Assembly: GCA_019634595.1 (NCBI GenBank)
Contig: JAHCBC010000001.1
Coordinates: 992,001-1,056,000, forward strand
Reading direction: 5' to 3'
Source: Akkermansiaceae bacterium
GTDB taxonomy: Bacteria; Verrucomicrobiota; Verrucomicrobiia; Verrucomicrobiales; Akkermansiaceae
DNA length: 64,000 bases
Made by a program: the position numbers and the translations under genes. Shown piece by piece: positions 34,474-43,987 of the stretch (position 1 is the stretch's first letter; the number at the start of each line of letters is the position of its first letter). The notes under the pieces were generated by a model. The model was not told where the DNA came from. It saw only the letters and a program-made list of their open reading frames with translations, and searched no databases.

Positions 34474-36789
34474 TCAGCGGGCGGAGAGGACGGCGGAGAT
34501 GCGCTCGCGGAGGTTGAGGAGCTTCGCGGGGTCCGTGTCATAGGTGGTGACGCCGGTGACGAGGACTTCCTTCGCTTCCTTCAGCAGGGCCTCGGCCTTC
34601 GGGCCGCCGCGCTTTTCGAGGAGGGCGAGGTAATCGTGGTCCTCCAGTCCGTCGCGGAGGGCCTCCATGCGCAGGCTGCTGAGCGGTGTGCCGTCCGGGC
34701 CGGGGTAAAGGAGGAGTCCGTCGCCGTGGTTTTTCACCAGCTTCCACGTGGTGCGGGTGCCGCCTGCTTTCCACCAGTCCAGGTTCCCGGCGTTGGCGGG
34801 CCAGGTCTGGCAGAGGTCCCAGTACTCGAAGCCCTTCGCGCCTTCGCGGTAGCAGATCCACGGCAGGATGCGCGCGTCCACCAGCGGATACTCGACGAAG
34901 ATGTTGGGCCGCTCGCTGGGCCACATGCAGACGGAAAGGGTGATCTCATGGCCGCTGGCGAGCTGCTCCGGTCCGCCGGCCTGTTCATACTGGCCGTTAT
35001 AGAGATCCCAGATGTCGGCGTGGCCGGAGAGGGCCTGCACGCCCTTGAATTCGTTGAGGCACTGCATGACGGGCATGTCGGGGAGGGCTTTCTTGGACAG
35101 GTCGTACATCTCCTTGCAGACATCCCACTCGCGCAGGCTCTCGTGGTTGGACGCCTCGTCCAGGTTGTAGAAGACGGCGGCGTCATAGATGCCCTTTTCC
35201 TTCAGGTGGCGGGCGTAGGCTCTGAGGAAATCATCGAGGTCGCGCTTGAAGGCGTCATCATACTCGCCGCCGCCGAACTTCCGGAAGCGCGGGACGGTGA
35301 CGATGGGGAAGCGGGTGACGTAGGGCTTCATGATGTCGATCCAGCGGTCGAGCTTCGCGAAGTCATAGCCGCCGCCGGATTTCTTCGGCACGCCGGGGGT
35401 CTTCCACCCCCAGCCGTTGAGCAGGCCGCCGGGTGGCATGCGCAGCTTGGAAGCCTCCAGCACCATGCGGTCGGCGAATTTCCCGCCGGGGTCCGCGCCG
35501 TAGAACTTGCTGACGTTTTCCTCGCCGCTGCCGAGGACGAGGGTGGTGAGCGTGCTTTTCACCGGCAGGGTGAACGGATGGACGCGCACCTTCATGGGCA
35601 GGGAAATTTTCTTCCCGCCACTGGCGATGGTGAGGCCGCCGGCATACAGGCCGGGTGCGGTGGTGGCGTCCGTGGTGACGGTGACGAGCAGCGGCTGGAC
35701 CTCCCCCGCCTTCACATCGAACGCTCCGTTCGGCAGCAGCGGGTCCGGCCACCAGCCGAGCTTGGTGGACTGGTAGGGCCGCTTGCCCTCGGTGGTGTCC
35801 ACGAAGCCGACGAGGTCGATCTTCACCTTCGACGCGGGGATTTTCCCGGTGGCGGAAACGAGGTCGCCATCCAGCGTGACGGCTGCGCCTTTCAGTTCCG
35901 TGCCGGTGGAAATGACGGCGAGCTGCGCTCCCTCGCTCTCGTTGCGGGCGAGGGCGATGTTCAGGGATTTCCCGAAGCCGCCGTGGTAGTCCTCATCCAG
36001 GAAGACCTGCGCGAGGCCGGTGGTGATGCCGACGGCGAAGCCGCCCTCCGCGCCCTGGTGGCGGCTGATGATGTCGTATGCCTTTCCGCGGATCTCCCGC
36101 ACCTTGGCAAGCGTGGTCACCTCCCCCGCCCCGGCGATGAGCTGGTCGATGGCGGCCTTCACCCCGCCGTCGGTGCCGTAGGCGTCACCCCAGGCGCGGA
36201 TCTCCGCAACCTCCCGCTGGGCGCGCTTTCCGTCATCCGGCGTGACGATGGTGGCGCTGACCTCATCCAGGTAGAAGTCGCCGGTGCCGAAGTGGTAGAA
36301 CCAGAGGCCGATCTTCGGCTCCTCCTGTCCATTGGCACCCTTTGGCACGGTGACGCGGGTTTCGTACTGCTGCCAGTCGGTGGAGGAGCCGATGTTGATC
36401 TTGTGCCAGCCGTTGTTGTCCGGCTCGCCCTCGAGGTTGGCGAAGATGCCGCCCTTCAGGTTGTCGGTCTTCGCCCAGAAGCGGATGCGCAGGACCTCGC
36501 CTGCCTTCGCGGGAAAGCCGCCGTTGTAGCAGAGGTGGGCGCGGCCCGCCTTTGTGCCGGAGATTTTCGCGGCCTTGCCAGTCTTTCCTTCGGCGAGTGA
36601 GAAGGTGTATTCGCCGCCTTGGCTGGCGCGTCCGGCCCAGCCGGAAAATGGGACCTCATCCCCCTGCCCCGCTTCGTCAAAGGTGCCGTTGGCGAGTTTT
36701 TCGGGGCCGCTGATTTCCTCCTGGGCGTGGGCGTGGTGGGGCCATGCGACGGAGAGCAGCAGGGCGGGCAGAATTTTTCCGGGGATCAT
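34474..36789 (-). CDS. DUF4091 glycoside hydrolase-like protein with carbohydrate-binding module
   Basis: 771 residues. Signal peptide MIPGKILPALLLSVAWPHHAHA. N-terminal carbohydrate-binding-like beta sandwich (about residues 25-170: ANGTFDEAGQGDEVPFSGW ... IGLWFYHFGTGDFYLDEVSATI). The C-terminal half contains the putative TIM-barrel GH part (FYNLDEASNHESLREWD) and the DUF4091 block around DARILPWICYREGAKGFEYWDLCQTWP. Periplasmic or extracellular; the substrate is unknown. The upstream frame is open but begins in repeat DNA, so the ATG at 36789 with its signal peptide was chosen. Confidence 0.9.
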   Translation of the reverse strand: MIPGKILPALLLSVAWPHHAHAQEEISGPEKLANGTFDEAGQGDEVPFSGWAGRASQGGEYTFSLAEGKTGKAAKISGTKAGRAHLCYNGGFPAKAGEVLRIRFWAKTDNLKGGIFANLEGEPDNNGWHKINIGSSTDWQQYETRVTVPKGANGQEEPKIGLWFYHFGTGDFYLDEVSATIVTPDDGKRAQREVAEIRAWGDAYGTDGGVKAAIDQLIAGAGEVTTLAKVREIRGKAYDIISRHQGAEGGFAVGITTGLAQVFLDEDYHGGFGKSLNIALARNESEGAQLAVISTGTELKGAAVTLDGDLVSATGKIPASKVKIDLVGFVDTTEGKRPYQSTKLGWWPDPLLPNGAFDVKAGEVQPLLVTVTTDATTAPGLYAGGLTIASGGKKISLPMKVRVHPFTLPVKSTLTTLVLGSGEENVSKFYGADPGGKFADRMVLEASKLRMPPGGLLNGWGWKTPGVPKKSGGGYDFAKLDRWIDIMKPYVTRFPIVTVPRFRKFGGGEYDDAFKRDLDDFLRAYARHLKEKGIYDAAVFYNLDEASNHESLREWDVCKEMYDLSKKALPDMPVMQCLNEFKGVQALSGHADIWDLYNGQYEQAGGPEQLASGHEITLSVCMWPSERPNIFVEYPLVDARILPWICYREGAKGFEYWDLCQTWPANAGNLDWWKAGGTRTTWKLVKNHGDGLLLYPGPDGTPLSSLRMEALRDGLEDHDYLALLEKRGGPKAEALLKEAKEVLVTGVTTYDTDPAKLLNLRERISAVLSAR

Positions 36790-36829
36790 GAACTTCGGGT
36801 AATATGGGTGGTGGTTTTGGAAAATGGAA

Positions 36830-37852
36830 TCAGGCGTTGCGGCGGCGGGCCGGAAGGCAGGGACCGCATTCCATGCGGTCCGGTTGGGGACGGAGGATGA
36901 AATCCCGCGATGCCGCATGGATCACGACGTTCCATGCAGATGATATGAAGGCGTCTTGCGGCAGGATGGGACCGGAGGATGGCAGTGGCTCTACCCCGCC
37001 TGACCGCATGGAATGCGGTCCCTGCCAACGAAAGCCCTGGCGGCGGCGGATGAGGAGGAGTGATGGCAGCAGACCGGCCAGCGCGGCGGCGGCGGATGGC
37101 TCCGGCACGGTGACGAGGCTGACCTCGAAGTCCTGGATGCGGACGGCGTTGCTGTTGCCCGCGGACTCGAAGTAGAAGCCGACCTCGGTGACGCCGGGGA
37201 TGACGCCTCCGGAGGCGATGGCGGCCGGGGTTCCGTCGCCGTTGACATTCATGTCTGCGGCGGGGTTGTAGGAAAAGAAGCTCAGGGCCGTGATGTTGGC
37301 CGTGGTCTGGTCCCCGGTGGCGGTGTAGATGCGGGAGGAAATGTAGTACTGCCCGCCCGCACGCAGGACCAGGCGGCCGCTGTCGGCGGTCTGCCCGGCG
37401 TAGGTGGTGATGTTGAGCCGGACGGACGAGGTGGCGTCAAAGCCGACCTCGCCGGTGTGCATGCCGTTGAGGAAGTCCTGCTGCTTCCACAGGAGGAGGA
37501 AGCCGGTGTTGTTCTGCGGGTCCGGGGTGAAGGCGTCGGAGCCTTTCAGCTCGATGCGGTCGAGGCTGCCGTTGTTCACGACCATGCCGAGGGTGGTACT
37601 GGTTCCCTGGTAGATGCCGCCGATGAAGGAGCGGGCGTCACCGTAGAAGACGGAGCTGGTGCCGGAGTAGTTGGAGGAGGGACTGAGCTGGCCGGGCTGG
37701 CCGCCGGTGAAGCCGTTCGGCTCGAAGGCGTTGCCGGTGCCGTAGTCGCCGCCCCAGTTGACGGCGAGCGTGGCGGCGGCCGCGTGCCCCGCCATGAGGA
37801 TGGCGGAGAGGATGAGGAAAGACCGGAATGCGGCGGTGGCGGGGAGTTTCAT
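36830..37852 (-). CDS. PEP-CTERM protein with repeat-derived C-terminal extension
   Basis: 340 residues: signal peptide (MKLPATAAFRSFLILSAILMAGHAAAA), a lectin-like beta-rich domain, and a PEP-CTERM motif VPEPSAAAALAGLLPSLLLIRRRQ at about residues 250-273. Normally the protein ends there. Here the frame continues about 65 residues into repeat DNA containing an inverted pair of accgcattccatgcggtc palindromes, so the anchor is no longer at the C-terminus. Exosortase processing may still cut it, or the original stop codon was lost. No signal for a downstream gene within the extension. Confidence 0.8.
   Translation of the reverse strand: MKLPATAAFRSFLILSAILMAGHAAAATLAVNWGGDYGTGNAFEPNGFTGGQPGQLSPSSNYSGTSSVFYGDARSFIGGIYQGTSTTLGMVVNNGSLDRIELKGSDAFTPDPQNNTGFLLLWKQQDFLNGMHTGEVGFDATSSVRLNITTYAGQTADSGRLVLRAGGQYYISSRIYTATGDQTTANITALSFFSYNPAADMNVNGDGTPAAIASGGVIPGVTEVGFYFESAGNSNAVRIQDFEVSLVTVPEPSAAAALAGLLPSLLLIRRRQGFRWQGPHSMRSGGVEPLPSSGPILPQDAFISSAWNVVIHAASRDFILRPQPDRMECGPCLPARRRNA
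36861..37021. repeat. Inverted pair of accgcattccatgcggtc palindromes
   Basis: ggaccgcattccatgcggtc at 36861-36880 and gaccgcatggaatgcggtcc at 37002-37021. Each is itself nearly palindromic and they are inverted relative to each other. They lie inside the 3' extension of the PEP-CTERM frame. Confidence 0.8.
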
Positions 37853-38000
37853 GAGAAGATGCGGGATGCGGGATGCGGGGGCGTAGTTCGCCTGTGGATC
37901 CGCAGATGGGTCGTGCGGACCAGTGGGTGGGTGTGGGAAGACGGCGACCGGTGGTGGCTTCTATGGGAGAAGAAGACGGCGACCGGTGATCGCCGCCACG

Positions 38001-38792
38001 TTAGATGCGCCTGCGGCGGAGCAGTGGCAGGAGCAGCGCGCCGGACAGCATGGCGGCGGATGGCTCCGGCACCTGCTGGACGATCTGGATGGAGTTCATG
38101 AAGCCGCGGAACTGGCTGTCCGTATCCGTGCCCTGGGTGGCGATGTTGAGGGCCTGCCCGGCGGCGAGGGTGATGGTGTGCTTCGAGTAGTTCACGCCCT
38201 CGATCCAAGCCGTGGTGTTGGTGAGGTTGGAGTAGTTGATGGTGACAGGCGTCAGGCCGGAGAAGTCGAAGTTCTGCCCCTCCACTCCGGCTCCGACGTA
38301 GGAGTTGGCGATGGTGGTGCTGGTGTTGGTGTTCCTGCCGACGATGAAAATTTCATAGATGCCCGCCGCCAGACCGGTGACCTGGATGCCGAGGCTCTGG
38401 CCCGACACGCCGAAGATGCCGTCACGGCCGACGGAGGTGGCCGCGTAGATGCCCCCGCCTGATGGCCACAGGGTGCCCAGCGCGCTGGATGAGTTCGGCG
38501 CGGTGGCGTAGTTCACCACGGTGGGTGTGCCGGTGGCGGGAGCGACGCCGAGGTTGACCGTGACTCCGGTGGCGCTGCCGCCATTCGACCAGCTCAGGGA
38601 ACTGACGTCCACTTTCTCGATCGTGTTCCATGAGGTGTCGGTGAAACCCGCGCCCGCCACGGTGTGATAGGGGCTGTTCAACCGGTCGGCGCCCGCGACG
38701 ACAGTCGGCCCGAAGTCGAGCATGAGGATGGAACCGCTGGCTGGAATCGCGGACAGGGCGGCGACCAATGAAGCGAGGAGATATGATTTCAT
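38001..38792 (-). CDS. PEP-CTERM sorted protein
   Basis: 263 residues from MKSYLLASLVAALSAIPASG (signal peptide). The body is beta-rich (LMLDFGPTVVAGADRLNSPYHTV, ...IYEIFIVGRNTNTSTTIANSYVG), like other lectin-like PEP-CTERM proteins, and it ends VPEPSAAMLSGALLLPLLRRRRI, a normal PEP-CTERM anchor. Exported and probably anchored or released into the extracellular matrix. It precedes the extended PEP-CTERM gene by about 150 bp on the same strand. Confidence 0.88.
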   Translation of the reverse strand: MKSYLLASLVAALSAIPASGSILMLDFGPTVVAGADRLNSPYHTVAGAGFTDTSWNTIEKVDVSSLSWSNGGSATGVTVNLGVAPATGTPTVVNYATAPNSSSALGTLWPSGGGIYAATSVGRDGIFGVSGQSLGIQVTGLAAGIYEIFIVGRNTNTSTTIANSYVGAGVEGQNFDFSGLTPVTINYSNLTNTTAWIEGVNYSKHTITLAAGQALNIATQGTDTDSQFRGFMNSIQIVQQVPEPSAAMLSGALLLPLLRRRRI

Positions 38793-39026
38793 GGGGAGCG
38801 TGTGGGGATTGGCTTTGGGTTGGATCAATCACCTCATGCTTTCCCGAGGTTTGTTTCCTTCCAATTCCATTCGATGCTCCTCTGGTCCGTGTTTTTGATC
38901 TTTTTATGACATGACCTGCCGCCACGACCTGCTGCCACGGTCGGAATAGTATGATTTCCGCTGTTTTCGATCCTTTCCCGTATTTGCTTTAAAAAGCGTC
39001 ATCCATGTCCCGGTAATGCCGGAACC
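38793..39026. other. Divergent intergenic region
   Basis: About 230 bp between divergent genes. Relatively AT-rich (38890-38995, with tttttgatctttttatgac), so probably promoter-bearing, but no boxes could be assigned. Confidence 0.4.
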
Positions 39027-42000
39027 ATGGCCAGAGGACACTTCATTTCCGGATGGATTCCGGTTTCCATATCTCCTGCGGGAAACGTGACGGGCGCGAT
39101 GCTGGGGCTGCTGCTGGCGGCGCAGGCGGCGCGGGGCGAGATCGTCATCAACGAATTCCACCCGAAGCCGGAGGACGATCATGATCTGGAGGAGTTCGTG
39201 GAGCTGCACAACACGGGTGCGGCGGCGGTGGATGTGTCCGGATGGCGGCTGGCGAACGCGGTGACGTTCACGATCCCGGCGGGGACGAACATTTCCGCAG
39301 GAGGGTATCTGGTGGTGGCGATGAATCCGGCGGCGATCACGGCACGCTTCTCCGTGGGCGCGGTGGGGCCGTGGAGCGGGAAGCTGAACTCCACGGGGGA
39401 GATGATCGAGCTGCGCGATGCGGGCGGCGCGCTGAGGGACAGCGTGGGCTACAAGTTCGGCTTTCCATGGCCGAGCATGATCGACGGCGAGGGTGCGTCC
39501 GCGGAGCTGATCCACCCGGGGCTGGACAACTCCGAGGGGAGCGCGTGGCGGGCGTCCGGCGCACCGGCGGGGATGGGTGCATATGTGCCGGCAGCGCCGA
39601 CGCCGGGGGCACGCAACAGCATTTACAAACCGCTGGAACAGACGCCTCCGGCGATCTCCCAGGTGTCCCACCAGCCGCTGCAGCCCGTGTCCGGCCAGCC
39701 GGTGACGGTGACGGCGACGGTGCAGGACCCGGATGGCGTGGGGCCGGTGACGCTGGAGTACCAGGTGGTGGAGCCGGGTTCCTACATCCGCATCTCCGAC
39801 GCGGCGTATGCGACGGGCTGGGTGCCGGTGACGATGACGCACCAGGGCGGCGGGGTCCACAGCGTGGTGGTGCCGGGCACGGTGCAGGCGAACCGCAGGC
39901 TGGTGCGCTACCGCATCGTCTTCGAGGACACGCCGGGGAACCGTTCGCGCGCGCCCTTCGCGGATGACGCGCAGCCGAACTTCGCGTGGTATGTGTATGA
40001 CGGTCTGCCGGAGTGGAAGGGGGCGCTGCGTCCGTCCACGGTCATCCCCGCGAACCCAACACCGCTGCAGACGTTCTCCCCGGCCACGCTGTCCTCCGTC
40101 CCGGTCTATACGCTCATCACGACGGGCACGGATGTACTAAACTCCCAGTACAACACGTCCTTCCGCGAGGTGAGGATGCGCGGGACGATGGTGGTGGACG
40201 GGGTGGTTTATGAAAACATCGAGTACCGGAACCGGGGGCAGTTCTCCACCTACCAGTCCGGAAAGAACAAGTGGCGGTTCTACTTCAACCCGGGGCGCGA
40301 CCTGGCGGCGAAGAACCATTTCGGCGTGCCGTATGCGGAGACATGGGGCGGCTTTTCCGCGAACGCGAACGCGAGCCCGTGGGTGCCGGTGAACCGCGGG
40401 AGCGCGGGCATGGAGGAGGCGATGTCGCTGAAGGCGCACACGCTGGCGGGGGGACTGGCACCGCACACGCACTACTACCATTTCCGCGTGGTGAGGAACG
40501 CGGTGGAAACGCCCGCCGCGGGGACGATGGTGGGCGACCCGGTGTCCACGGGCGGCACCATCGACGGGCAATACGCGGGCGATTTCTGGGGCCTCTACCT
40601 GGCGGTGGAGAAGGTGGGCGGCGGATTCCTGGATGAACGCGGGCTGCCGGACGGGAACATCTACAAGATCGAGCTGAACGAGGGCGACCCGGAGACGGTG
40701 CTGCCCGGCTTCCCGCTGGATGCGAATGACTGGAAGGCGTTCCGCGACACGTCCAGCAAGACGATCCCGACGGCGGCGTGGTGGCGGGCGAACATGGACA
40801 TGGAGAGCTACTACACGTTCCACTCGCTGAACCGCCTGCTGGGCAACATCGACCTGCGGCCGGGTGAGAACCACCTGTTCTACCACCGCTCCACGGACAA
40901 CCGGTGGGTGCCCATCCCGTGGGACATGGACATGATGTTCATCGCGAAGACGCACAAGCCGGGCACGATCGACCAGCACCGGGCGGTGGTCTATCACCCG
41001 GAGCTGGCGCTGGAGTTCCGGAACCGGGCGCGGGAGATCCTGGACCTGCTGGCGTCCGACGCGGATCCGGCGGGCGGGCAGATGGGCCAACTGGTGGATG
41101 AGTACCGGCAGATCCTGGCACCACCGGGGACGACGGACAACTGGGCGAACGCGGACGCGGCGATGTGGAACCTGCACCCGCGGACGAAGGGGACGGTCGT
41201 GACGGCGACGGGGCTGGGCGGGACGAGCGGCTCCGAGAACCACCGGGGAAATTTCTTCCGCTCGCCGCTGGACTCCATCCATGACGGGGGGACGTGGACG
41301 CGCTGGCTGCGCGACCCGGCGTTCAGCGGCACGGCCGGATTCGACGACATGGCGAAGTACTTCCTGGACTACGCGACGGACACGTGGCCCGGGGGGAACT
41401 GGGCGGCGAACAACGGCAGGCAGCAGGGATACGGCTACCAGTATCTGCTGAAGGAGTCGCTGGACGCGGCGATCCCGTCGCGCCCGGTGATCACCTACAC
41501 GGGGGAGCCGGGGCACCCGGTGGATGCTCTGCGTTTCACCTCATCCGCGTATGCGGGGACGAACGCACACGCGGAGACGCAGTGGAGGATCGCCCGCATT
41601 TCCGCGCCGGGGGTGGCGGGCTACACGGCGGCGGAGGGCAGGAAATACGAGGTCACCCCGTCCTGGACGGCGGCGGGCACGGGCATGGCTCTGGAGGCGC
41701 CGGTGTCCGCGGTGACGGTAGGGAAAACGTACCGCGTGAGGGTGAGGCACCGCGATACGACGGGCCGCTGGTCCCACTGGTCCGCACCGGCGCAACTGGT
41801 GGCGGGCAGCCCGGTGTCCACGCTGGTGCACTACTGGAACTTCAACCCGCAGGTGCTGGCGGATGCGCTGGCGCCAACGCACGGCACGGGTGGTTCCATC
41901 TCCACGACGCCGGGCGCGACGACGGCATTCCTGACGGACACGGGACAGGATTTCCAGGGCGCAAACGCGAAGGACCCGGACAGGGACGGCACGCCGGATG

Positions 42001-42767
42001 CGGCGGGACGGCACCTGCGGGTGAACAACCCCATCGGCTCGGCCGTGGTGTTCCGCCTGCCGACGACGGGCTACAAGGACGTGTCCGCGACGGTGGAGAC
42101 GCGACGGTCCGGCTCCGGCGCGGGGACGCAGGCGTGGAGCTACACGGTGGACGGCACGACCTTTCTGCCGCTGCGGCAGGTGACGGTGCCGGACGGCACT
42201 CCGGTGGTGGTGGAGTTCGACCTGAGGCAGATCGACGGTGCGCGGGACAACGCGTTGTTCGCGCTGAAGGTGGAGTTCTCCGCAGGCACGGGCGGCGCGG
42301 GTGGGAACAACCGCTTCGACAACTTCGCGCTGGCGGGCATACCCCTCTCCCCCGCCCCGGGCGGCTACGCGGCGTGGGCGGCGATGGCTTTCACGGAGGA
42401 GGAACTGGGCGACCCGGCGGTGTCCGCGTGGGACCGGGATGCGGACGGGGATGGCAGGCCGAACTTCATGGAATACGCGCTGTGCACGCTGCCGAAACAC
42501 GGCGACGCGCCGGGGATGGTGCTGGAGTGGTCCATGGACGGCCCCACCCGCAGGCCGGGGCTGGAGTTCACCCGCCCGCTGGACGCCACCGGCCTGACCT
42601 ACGAGCTGATGTCGAGCGATGACCTGGTGGACTGGACGGTGGCGGCCACCTCACCGGTGTCCACGGTGAACCTGGCGGCGACGGCGCGCGTGCTGTTCCG
42701 CGATCCGGAGTCCGATGACAAGGCGGGCCGCCGCTTCCTGAGGCTGAGGGTGAGGTATGCGCCGTGA
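39027..42767 (+). CDS. Secreted CotH-kinase and lamin-tail-domain protein
   Basis: 1246 residues. Signal region (AMLGLLLAAQAARG), then a lamin-tail domain at about residues 36-160 (EIVINEFHPKPEDDHDLEEFVELHNTGAAAVDVSGWRL...). In the middle part is a CotH-type kinase fold with NHLFYHRSTDNRWVPIPWDMDMMF, in which W-D-M-D-M-M-F is the metal-binding segment of the family. An immunoglobulin-like or carbohydrate-binding region (VQDPDGVGPVTLEYQVV...) and a C-terminal lectin-like domain follow. A possible alternative start is at 39099. CotH proteins phosphorylate proteins in spore coats; in Verrucomicrobia similar large secreted proteins are of unknown role. No PEP-CTERM anchor. Confidence 0.88.
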   Translation: MARGHFISGWIPVSISPAGNVTGAMLGLLLAAQAARGEIVINEFHPKPEDDHDLEEFVELHNTGAAAVDVSGWRLANAVTFTIPAGTNISAGGYLVVAMNPAAITARFSVGAVGPWSGKLNSTGEMIELRDAGGALRDSVGYKFGFPWPSMIDGEGASAELIHPGLDNSEGSAWRASGAPAGMGAYVPAAPTPGARNSIYKPLEQTPPAISQVSHQPLQPVSGQPVTVTATVQDPDGVGPVTLEYQVVEPGSYIRISDAAYATGWVPVTMTHQGGGVHSVVVPGTVQANRRLVRYRIVFEDTPGNRSRAPFADDAQPNFAWYVYDGLPEWKGALRPSTVIPANPTPLQTFSPATLSSVPVYTLITTGTDVLNSQYNTSFREVRMRGTMVVDGVVYENIEYRNRGQFSTYQSGKNKWRFYFNPGRDLAAKNHFGVPYAETWGGFSANANASPWVPVNRGSAGMEEAMSLKAHTLAGGLAPHTHYYHFRVVRNAVETPAAGTMVGDPVSTGGTIDGQYAGDFWGLYLAVEKVGGGFLDERGLPDGNIYKIELNEGDPETVLPGFPLDANDWKAFRDTSSKTIPTAAWWRANMDMESYYTFHSLNRLLGNIDLRPGENHLFYHRSTDNRWVPIPWDMDMMFIAKTHKPGTIDQHRAVVYHPELALEFRNRAREILDLLASDADPAGGQMGQLVDEYRQILAPPGTTDNWANADAAMWNLHPRTKGTVVTATGLGGTSGSENHRGNFFRSPLDSIHDGGTWTRWLRDPAFSGTAGFDDMAKYFLDYATDTWPGGNWAANNGRQQGYGYQYLLKESLDAAIPSRPVITYTGEPGHPVDALRFTSSAYAGTNAHAETQWRIARISAPGVAGYTAAEGRKYEVTPSWTAAGTGMALEAPVSAVTVGKTYRVRVRHRDTTGRWSHWSAPAQLVAGSPVSTLVHYWNFNPQVLADALAPTHGTGGSISTTPGATTAFLTDTGQDFQGANAKDPDRDGTPDAAGRHLRVNNPIGSAVVFRLPTTGYKDVSATVETRRSGSGAGTQAWSYTVDGTTFLPLRQVTVPDGTPVVVEFDLRQIDGARDNALFALKVEFSAGTGGAGGNNRFDNFALAGIPLSPAPGGYAAWAAMAFTEEELGDPAVSAWDRDADGDGRPNFMEYALCTLPKHGDAPGMVLEWSMDGPTRRPGLEFTRPLDATGLTYELMSSDDLVDWTVAATSPVSTVNLAATARVLFRDPESDDKAGRRFLRLRVRYAP

Positions 42768-42777
42768 TCTGACAGCA

Positions 42778-42847
42778 GCGCGGACGACGGTCCGCCCCGG
42801 AGAATCCGGACCTTGCAAAACCAAGCGGACTGAAGTCCGCGCTCCAA
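42778..42847. repeat. Dispersed repeat, gcggactgaagtccgcgctc family
   Basis: gcgcggacgacggtccgc and gcggactgaagtccgcgctc flank about 20 bp between two secreted-protein genes. Related to the copies at 33474-33550. Confidence 0.6.
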
Positions 42848-42865
42848 TCTCCAATATCCAATCCC

Positions 42866-43966
42866 ATGCGCCACATCCTGACCGCCGCCCTGCTTTCCGC
42901 CGCCATGCCATCCCATGCGTCCGCCGCGGTGCGGTTCAACGCGGAGTTCGAGCCGGGGAGCAAGTGGTTCACGGAGCCATGGTCCGCGGCGGCGCGTGCG
43001 GAGATGCAGGCGTTCCTGGATGACGTGGGCGCGTTGTTCGACTCGGACGCGGTGGTGCGCGTTTCCATCAATGACAATGAAACGGTGGGCTACGCGTCCG
43101 CAGGGTCCACGTGGTCCCAATACCACCGCCACGCGGAGACGGGCGGGCAGGTGTCCGCACCGGGGCTGTGGCTCATCATCGTGAAGGGCATCCACCGGCC
43201 CGGCGCGGCGTCCGATGTGACGCTGAGCTGGAATCTGGATGTGAACGCGACGCACTCCGGAAACTCCGCCGCGCTCATCTCCAACATCCGCGGGCTGGGC
43301 CGGCATGAGATGCACCACGCGTTCGGCGCGGCCAGCTCGCTGTTCCTGGATGCCGCATCGGACCCGCGCGGAAAGTGGGTCACGGCGCGGCTGGTGGACA
43401 CGCTCTACCGCGACCAGAACGGGAACCCGGTGCTGGGCGCGCCGGACAGCCTGGGCATCAGCTACCGGGTGAACAGCTTCCCGCTGGCGGCTGGCTGGCA
43501 GAACGTGCGGAACCAGACGGGCCTTTATTTCGAAGCACGCGACCGCCATGGCCGGGTGGTGAAGATGCCGCCCATCAGCGGGCCGGGCGGCACGAACGGG
43601 TCCTACATCGACTTTTCCCACATCACGGGCATCGCCTACGCGAACGACCATCCGTCATGGACGCGCTATGAGACGACGGACCTGAATTTCCTGCGGGCGA
43701 TGGGGTATCCGCTGGCGGTGGACGCGCCGCTGCGCGAACGGCTGGCCACGGTGACGGCCTATGATTTCTCCGGACCCACCGGCACTCTCACCTGCACCAG
43801 CCGGACCGGCCACCACTACCGCATGGCGACCTCCCGCGACCTGGTGCGGTGGAACATCCTCCCGGCGGGAAAGCCGGGCACGGGCGCGGCGCTCGCCTTC
43901 CCCCACCCCATCGACCGCAGCGCGAACCCGCGGTTGTTTTATCAGGTCGTGGAGATCCCGGAGTGA
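42866..43966 (+). CDS. Putative secreted zincin-like metalloprotease
   Basis: 366 residues with a signal peptide (MRHILTAALLSAAMPSHASA). An HExxHxxG motif, RHEMHHAFGAAS, at about residue 150 is the zincin signature (His, Glu, His). Before it are WNLDVNATHSGNSAALISNIRGL and after it beta-rich parts. The last ~60 residues form a short beta-domain typical of Verrucomicrobial secreted proteins (SRTGHHYRMATSRDLVRWNIL). The function is inferred from the motif only. A second, in-frame copy of its last 37 codons lies at 45898-46008, beyond the nucleotidyltransferase cassette. Confidence 0.75.
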   Translation: MRHILTAALLSAAMPSHASAAVRFNAEFEPGSKWFTEPWSAAARAEMQAFLDDVGALFDSDAVVRVSINDNETVGYASAGSTWSQYHRHAETGGQVSAPGLWLIIVKGIHRPGAASDVTLSWNLDVNATHSGNSAALISNIRGLGRHEMHHAFGAASSLFLDAASDPRGKWVTARLVDTLYRDQNGNPVLGAPDSLGISYRVNSFPLAAGWQNVRNQTGLYFEARDRHGRVVKMPPISGPGGTNGSYIDFSHITGIAYANDHPSWTRYETTDLNFLRAMGYPLAVDAPLRERLATVTAYDFSGPTGTLTCTSRTGHHYRMATSRDLVRWNILPAGKPGTGAALAFPHPIDRSANPRLFYQVVEIPE

Positions 43967-43987
43967 ATGGGGGGCAGACGCCGCGTT

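Noticed and set aside
34474..36600. Long plus-strand ORF of 715 residues over 34453-36600
   Set aside because: Shadow of the DUF4091 gene; no signal peptide or domain, whereas the minus frame has both.
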